Assembly (NCBI GenBank): GCA_020310875.1
Contig: MU260053.1
Coordinates: forward strand, 1,374,501 to 1,438,500
DNA from: Ceratopteris richardii
Lineage: Eukaryota; Streptophyta; Polypodiopsida; Polypodiales; Pteridaceae
DNA length: 64,000 nt
Direction of reading: 5' to 3'
Part shown: positions 58,869 to 64,000 of the stretch, piece after piece
Position numbering within the stretch: the stretch's first letter is position 1
Layout of the letters: each line of letters starts with the position of its first letter
Notes under the pieces: generated by a model
The model's database searches: none
What the model was told of the DNA's origin: nothing
Seen by the model: the letters and a program-made list of their open reading frames with translations, nothing else
Made by a program: the position numbers and the translations under genes

Positions 58869-59750
58869 CACCGATTGCCATAATCTCTCTAGTAGTTCTT
58901 TGGAATGTAACTCTCATTTTACTGAGTTTGTTTGATTAAAAAGTTGACTTTCCTTGAACATAGCTTGAGCTATTTCTACCATATTTGCCCATAGCTTTGT
59001 CCTTTAAATCTCTAAATCCAACCTAGGATAGCATTTATCTAACTCAACTATGTTTGGCCCTTCTTGAAGTCAAACCTAGTAGGTTTTGAACCGCATGTTG
59101 TGTCTTATTACACTCTTGGAGAATTTTGCGATTAATGTATCTTCTATGAGCTATATGATATTCCTAAATTGCTCTTGACGCAAGGGTTGAAACCAAGTTA
59201 GGGCTATATTCTTCAAGGTCAACCCAAAATCCTCCTATTGAGTGAACAAGCCCTCCACTTGTTCCACCCTCAACACTTGCTTAAACTCAACTACACGATC
59301 ATAGGGATCTCTTCTATCCTCAAAATAGTTCTTCATGGATTTCACCAATTGAGTAGGTCTCAATATTCTCATATGCTCTCTTGGCCTAGGTAGAGGGAAT
59401 TCATCCATACCTCTATGATTCCTATATCCTCTGGATCTTTCTTGTTTAGTTCTATCGATGTCTAGTCTCAATCTTTCGCCTCCTATCATGTGCACAAAAT
59501 GTACTTCGGGTTTCTCTTTCAACACTCCTAGGACATGAGAAGATCTTGCTCCATTTTGAGTGTGAGGATTAGTAGACTTGTGTAAGGGGAAAATGTGTTC
59601 ACCCTTCCAAGTGTATGTGTGTCTCCTTTGCTCTATAGCAGAATACATCCTTTTTGAAGTGTTTTCCAAATAAATAACCTTTCTTGGAACATCACGATCC
59701 TTGAAATCATATGTGATGATGCAATCTACATCACTAGGTTTCTCTCATTT
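58869..59750 (-). pseudogene. Element H, right part: gypsy gag
   Basis: 58869-59100 matches the gag linker of element C (55390-55640). Further right is a capsid-like region with FPLPRPREHMRILRPTQLVKSMK and EFKQVLRVEQVEGLF, related to RPYQVAKCMK and EFRQLIRAEEVED in A, and YDFKDRDVPRKVIYL (A: AQFKDGSYEDRQGCVYIF). It continues the element whose protease part is at 28400-29505. It is old and heavily broken. Confidence 0.72.
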
Positions 59751-60128
59751 AATCTCCAAAATGCCTCATGAGTCTTTCTATTAATGAAGAGTTCTATGAT
59801 TATATTATCTTGGGGAGTCCATTCAAGTATGATGAAGTATCTGGACGGCCATGCACCAGAGTGCACTCTCCTTCTCGAGAGCTCCATGAAGATATCCTTA
59901 AAGTAGAAAACCAAGCTCCAGCCACCACACATGGTACTCCGCACAGAGCCTACAGAATACACAAAAAAACATAGTACACAAAGACCATGAACACAGACTT
60001 CTTAGGTATTACAAATGTGGTTGAACTTACAGTCTGTGATTGACCAGACCACTATATGTTTTATTAAAGAACATATACAAAAGTGTCGGGTGGCCATTTG
60101 GCCTTTCGCATGGACACTAACGGTAACA
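59750..60128 (-). repeat. Copia element I, 3' LTR (left edge uncertain)
   Basis: On the minus strand it begins TGTTACCGTTAGTG at 60128, right after the purine word AGTGGGAGAT. No second copy is present, so the outer end, near 59750, is a guess. It meets element H there. Confidence 0.5.
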
Positions 60129-60314
60129 ATCTCCCACTAAAGGCCAATATGGCCAAAGTAACTATGGGAGAAAAATGAAGAATGATAAATAATAACTGAG
60201 TGTAAGTATACAAACTATAACTCCCACTTGATGGGCATGTTACATAGTATACAAGTGACTGTGTAAGATCATGAATCAGGTAACCCCCATCTAGTGTCAA
60301 CAGTGTCGAAAGCT

Positions 60315-60529
60315 ATCCTATGGTAGAGCTTTAGTCAAAGCATCTGCAACATTATCTGGAGTATGAATGTTCTCAAGAATAATGCACTCAGTGGCTAACC
60401 AATCTCTGATGAAGTGATACCTCACTTCAATGTGCTTGTTCTTTCCATGATAGACCAGATTCTTAGCCAAAGCAATGGCACTCTCACTATCACTGAGAAA
60501 AGGAGGTACATGCTGAGGTAGACTGTTAG
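60315..60529 (-). pseudogene. Copia element I, end of RNase H
   Basis: The minus strand reads SDSESAIALAKNLVYHGKNK, then HIEVRYHFIRDWLATECIIL and ADALTKALP before the end of the frame: the classic C-terminus of copia RNase H. About 185 bases of 3' untranslated sequence lead to the polypurine tract and LTR. The rest of the element is cut away at 60529. Confidence 0.88.
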
Positions 60530-60810
60530 GGTCTAATGCCCAAGGAAAAAATGATTATACGAGGTTTTATTTTGCTCAAATCCCTCGGAATCGATCTATT
60601 TGGATTACCTGGAGCCCACAATTATCTCGCAATGGATTCTTCCTATGTCTATGCACTAGCTCATATGTTCCCGGCAAACGCACCAAAATGATGGCCCTAA
60701 AACCGCCAAGGAAAAGTAGGCTAAGAGGCACTTATGGTGTGCTCAAATCACCTCAAACTAATCCACTTGTATTGTTTGAGCCCCTAATGTACCTTCAATT
60801 TTACTATCTC
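60530..60810 (-). mobile_element. Possible small LTR element or LTR remnant L
   Basis: Copia sequence stops at 60529 where TGTTAGGGTCTAATG begins. A PBS-like minus-strand word TTTTGGTGCGTTTGCCGGGAA lies at about 60667-60687, and the sequence from 60688 resembles, in the order of short words (CAAGGAAAA, GCTCAAATC, GAGCCC), that from 60530. This could be a very old miniature element with diverged repeats. The evidence is weak. Confidence 0.25.
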
Positions 60811-60819
60811 ATACACACT

Positions 60820-61080
60820 CGTATGTACACACTATCGCCCTCTCAAGTCCTCTTACTCTCATGCACTCACTCTTTCTCACGCTCTTCCCTTTACCCCTTG
60901 CACACTCATGTACTCACACACCATCATTCTCCCATCCACACGGGTACTCTGGTACACACATAATCTCACTTCCTCACCTTCTCCCGTGCACTCCCTCGTT
61001 CACCCTTTTACTCCTTTTTTTTATTTTCTCACTTATGCTCACACACGCACATATCCCCACTTCCCTTTTTCCCCCTTAGA
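60820..61080. repeat. Pyrimidine-rich low-complexity tract
   Basis: About 260 bases rich in CACTC, CACACA and CTTCC words on the plus strand. The open frames in it are composition artefacts. Confidence 0.8.
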
Positions 61081-61131
61081 ACCACTCTCTTACTTCTACT
61101 TGACTTCCTTCTCATATCCTTGATAAACAAC

Positions 61132-62182
61132 GAGGTAATTATAGCTGCAAGATCATCACATTCACAATAATAGCAATGCCTAGCTCATTGTTGCACCCAT
61201 ATAACAAAATATCAGATATCCCATCACTCCCTTTGTAGTATACATTAAACTAAAGCCCACCTTCTCTCATTTTCCATTCCATAAACATCCTCTTACGTAT
61301 CCAAGCAAGAATACTACCTCTTGTCACTCACCAAAAGCGTGGGAAAAGGAAAAACATATGTCATGCATCTGAGTTAACACTTAAGAAAAGCTTATGTTTA
61401 TATGTGACTCAACATTTTGACATACTCACTACCTAGTTGGCATGCTGCTCCAAGTGGTTAGACACGCTTATATTAGACATGTTTACAACGCAGAGGCTTT
61501 GGAACTAGATGTGGCCTCACACTTTTATAGAACCAATCACATTCCTCATCTTAGAGAAACAAAATATTCAACAAAACACACTCAGTTTCTCTCTCTAACC
61601 TACAAAGATAAAATGCATGCAGACCAGTACGAACTGTTACTAATGCATCTCCACAACAAGCAGTCTATCCCTTTTTTTTTTCCTAGCGTGGGATAAGGAA
61701 GTGTTCGATTTCCACTATAACCATGATATATTGAACGTAATTAAGACCACATGAAAGAACCAAGAATGCTAAAGTTTTAACGGATCATGCAAATTATTCT
61801 GATTCAAGTAATACATTAAACCATTCACAAGGTTTCGGGACTTCCCTCCACTCCCCCTTTTTCTGGAAGATCAGGAATCATTGGCATGCATAAGTATCAA
61901 ATGGTAAACCACTGTAACACCTACAACATAGGTCATGCCCTCTTGTGCAACATCAGCTTGAACTCCCTTTTGACAGATAGGTAGAGCTTTTAATCACACG
62001 TCAATCTAATTCTGCCTCATTACCAATCCATAACTTCTGATATCATGCACAGTTAAATTACACACCCTCAATCATGAAAAACTGTGGCCAACCAATATCA
62101 CTGTTGAATCGGAAGGGAAAGAAATCTCGTGTGGGCAAAAACGAGATTAGGCCATAGTTTCAGTAAAAAATGCTTTGTTTTT
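61132..62182. other. Intergenic DNA, nothing recognised
   Basis: A short frame at 61442-61696 (plus, 84 residues) has no domain and no support. It is probably low-copy DNA between the retrotransposon cluster and the host gene. Confidence 0.5.
62130..62157. other. Short inverted repeat
   Basis: AATCTCGT and ACGAGATT pair perfectly around an 11-base loop. It may belong to the 3' body of the neighbouring SINE candidate. Confidence 0.4.
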
Positions 62183-62255
62183 TAGGATGATCAATATGGA
62201 CGGGACTTGACCTGTAAGATCAGAAATGGGAATACCTCCATTGAGCTACGGTTGC
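62183..62255 (-). repeat. Candidate tRNA-derived SINE head
   Basis: The minus strand carries TAGCTCAATGG (pol III A box) and, about 30 bases on, GGTCAAGTCCC (B box), the spacing of a tRNA-derived promoter. No cloverleaf can be drawn and no clear A-tail or target duplication was found, so it is either a SINE 5' part or a tRNA relic. Confidence 0.35.
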
Positions 62256-62789
62256 AAGTAATGAAAAGTGCACGTAGTCATCCTTCATGATTCATTTCTC
62301 AGCACTCCAGCATCTTCTACTCAGCTTCGGTTGTTCTTTTTGGCGGCCATCAGTCGTTCGAGGTTCTTTTCAACAGAGTTGCCATTTGCCCCATCACTCT
62401 ACTTTTCCCTCGTCATGATGTTGGCGGTGGAAGAGAAAAAGGACAGGGTCGCCCAGCTTTGTTGGTAGTGGAGCTGGTGATCGCGAAGTTGCTCTCTCGC
62501 ACTTCTCTCCTTCTTCCAAGATCCGACTCCCCTCCGACTGCTCTTTTTTTCCTCTTCGCACCCTTGTGTGCCTCCCAGTAGGCGCAGCCAACAATACTCT
62601 CCACGAACAACGATGCTACCCCTAGATAAGATAGATAGATCGCTCATGTGTGTGCCCTCCCCTCGGGATAAGATAAAATGAAGCCCTCCACGTGCAAGAT
62701 AAGCCTAAGCCTCCTGTGCTTCATAGCTGCCATTGTGAGAAGGAAAAGAATGCTCTCCCACAATCAATGATGAATAGGTGCACTTATAA
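62256..62789. other. 3' flank of the GTP cyclohydrolase gene
   Basis: Downstream of the stop codon on the minus strand. It is more GC-rich than the rest, and overlapping frames on both strands at 62268-62647 share no recognisable domain. It probably contains the 3' untranslated region; no polyadenylation signal is certain. Confidence 0.45.
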
Positions 62790-63359
62790 TTAGAGCCCTG
62801 GACATGTTCTTTTAGCTTCTCTATTGCGGAATATCATCCCCAAAAATCGTGCCTTTGCAAAATAATTTGTTGCAAAATGCCCAATGACAGCATCAGTTGC
62901 TGTGCTGCTCCCTACTTTCTCCACACCCGTGGAGAGTATACACACATGACTAGCTTCTAGAACAACAATGATACTTGACAAACAAAATCTATGTGCCAAT
63001 GCTTCAGCAATCTCTCTCGTTAGACGTTCCTGAACTTGAAGCTTATGGCCCAAAGACTTTACAATCTCTAAGACGTTGTTCCTGTTCGCATCCTTGGAGC
63101 CAGCATCTGATGAAAGATACCCGATATGTGCTCTTCCATAGAAGGGCAAAAGATGATGCTCACACAATGAGCAAAATGGGGCATCAAAGTGAGTAAGAAT
63201 AAGACTACTAAGACCATCTTCCATATGACTCAATGGTGAATCCCCGTTGCTAATTACCCTTGAAAGGGTGTGCCCATTGCTGGCTTTGTGCATCCATGTA
63301 CTGCCACCATTCATACCATTATCTACCCCATCCATGCTCAATCCCTTTTCTCCCCATCC
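62790..63359 (-). CDS. GCH1: GTP cyclohydrolase I, last exon (C-terminal domain)
   Basis: The enzyme converts GTP to 7,8-dihydroneopterin triphosphate and formate, the first step of the pterin branch of folate synthesis; in plants it is cytosolic and made of two tandem cyclohydrolase-like halves. This exon encodes a linker of about 50 residues and then the second half: APFCSLCEHHLLPFYG (zinc Cys and His, catalytic His), HIGYLSS, KLQVQERLTREIAEAL (Gln of the GTP pocket), EASHVCILSTG (catalytic His and third zinc ligand Cys), EKVGSSTATDAVIGHF and a short C-terminal tail ending in TAA. The length and end match plant GCH1 proteins. There is no in-frame ATG at the left of the frame; TTGCAG at 63360-63365 is a good splice acceptor, so the exon likely starts at 63359. 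The frame is intact. Earlier exons, with the first half, are not visible and should lie beyond the right edge. Confidence 0.88.
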   Translation of the reverse strand, partial: GWGEKGLSMDGVDNGMNGGSTWMHKASNGHTLSRVISNGDSPLSHMEDGLSSLILTHFDAPFCSLCEHHLLPFYGRAHIGYLSSDAGSKDANRNNVLEIVKSLGHKLQVQERLTREIAEALAHRFCLSSIIVVLEASHVCILSTGVEKVGSSTATDAVIGHFATNYFAKARFLGMIFRNREAKRTCPGL

Positions 63360-64000
63360 CTGCAATCAGTAATTCCACATGCTTCTCGTCAATCATCAAA
63401 TTCATTCTTCAAGTACCTGAAATCAAATGCATTTTCCTGCCAAATAGAACCACATTAGTGCATCAAAATCGACCATTTTCGGGGCTAACATACTTCCCTC
63501 TTCTTATTTGCGAAGTCGTCCTCGACAAGCCACTACATGCTGCAATAAAATCCAAACAACCATGAACATGTCAATTTTCAATTGGTTCACATACCTTTTC
63601 ATCGAGCCGTCACTTCCACTGAACCTGCACTCATCGAAGCTATTTGTGCTAAAAAAATCACTCATGAATACATACAAATCAGTCACTTCCAAAATGATCC
63701 AAGAACATGCACATATATGCAATTCCATTTCAGCCATGCATCCATTTGCTCATACATTCCCTTATGGAAAATGGTCTCAACCAAAATAACACATGCATAC
63801 CTTTCCTTGAATTACACATGCAACTACCATTGCGGAAAACAGAAAAGAAAATACCGAACTGAACAACGACAACTGAAATGAATCCAATAGGACATGCGAC
63901 ATACCCAAAATGCATACCCCATTATTGCATCTACTATTCGCTATGTACGATCATTCCATGACTAGACACTTCCGAAGAATCCCCCTCGTCGTCCTACAAA
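63360..64000 (-). other. Probable intron of the GTP cyclohydrolase gene
   Basis: It ends in an acceptor-like TGATTGCAG at 63360. No stretch matching the conserved mid-protein region of plant GCH1 was found, although splice-like words occur (for example AAAAG followed by GTATGTG near 63598). A small exon here cannot be excluded. Confidence 0.5.

Noticed and set aside
60820-61123. Three overlapping Ser/Pro/His-rich proteins
   Set aside because: They all read through the same pyrimidine-rich low-complexity tract in different frames.
62268-62647. Protein-coding gene in the GC-richer flank left of the cyclohydrolase exon
   Set aside because: Overlapping frames occur on both strands with similar length and no domain, as expected from composition alone.
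63504-63737. An upstream exon of the cyclohydrolase gene
   Set aside because: Splice-like words are present, but the peptide does not match the conserved mid-region of plant GCH1, so it was kept as intron.

Overview
This is a stretch of nuclear DNA from a land plant with a large, retrotransposon-rich genome. The evidence is plant-type Ty3/gypsy and Ty1/copia elements nested in one another, AT-rich intergenic DNA, an initiator-Met-tRNA priming site beside several LTRs, and one host exon at the right edge encoding the C-terminal half of a plant-type (tandem-domain) GTP cyclohydrolase I. The lineage cannot be fixed from sequence alone. A fern, lycophyte or gymnosperm would fit as well as a big-genome angiosperm.

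Layout. 1-650: end of an LTR (element K) inserted in the next element's LTR. 651-16938: element A, a Ty3/gypsy element on the minus strand with long non-coding leader, gag-pol, a second aspartic-protease-like domain after integrase, and a block of extra 3' reading frames. 17037-20700: two copia fragments facing each other (G plus, F minus). 23012-23572: a 561-bp TRIM with perfect 5-bp target duplications. 25389-26130: chromovirus-like integrase fragment. 28400-59750: a nest. An old C-like gypsy element (H, minus) is split and holds the 3' part of a plus-strand gypsy relative (E), itself split by complete element B (29817-38929). Directly beside E lies element C (40532-58868), itself split by a nearly whole copia element D (42748-49555). 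59750-60529: copia 3' end (I). 60530 to the end: low-copy DNA with a pyrimidine-rich tract, a tRNA-like SINE head candidate and the GTP cyclohydrolase exon.

Estimated LTR divergences (by eye) agree with the nesting: D about 3%, inside C at about 6-7%. A is about 4%, B about 6-7% and the TRIM about 11%. All the elements are decayed fossils.

Most interesting content: element C carries, between its pol region and its 3' LTR and in sense orientation, a recognisable fragment of an Argonaute gene (MID domain into the start of PIWI). Further points are a retropepsin-like domain placed after integrase in both A and C, a leader satellite of 28-29-bp hairpins shared in motif by A and C, and five PBS-like repeats at a 26-30-bp spacing across the LTR/leader border of copia element D. 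Host coding capacity is limited to the GTP cyclohydrolase exon; no rRNA, tRNA or CRISPR locus was recognised.
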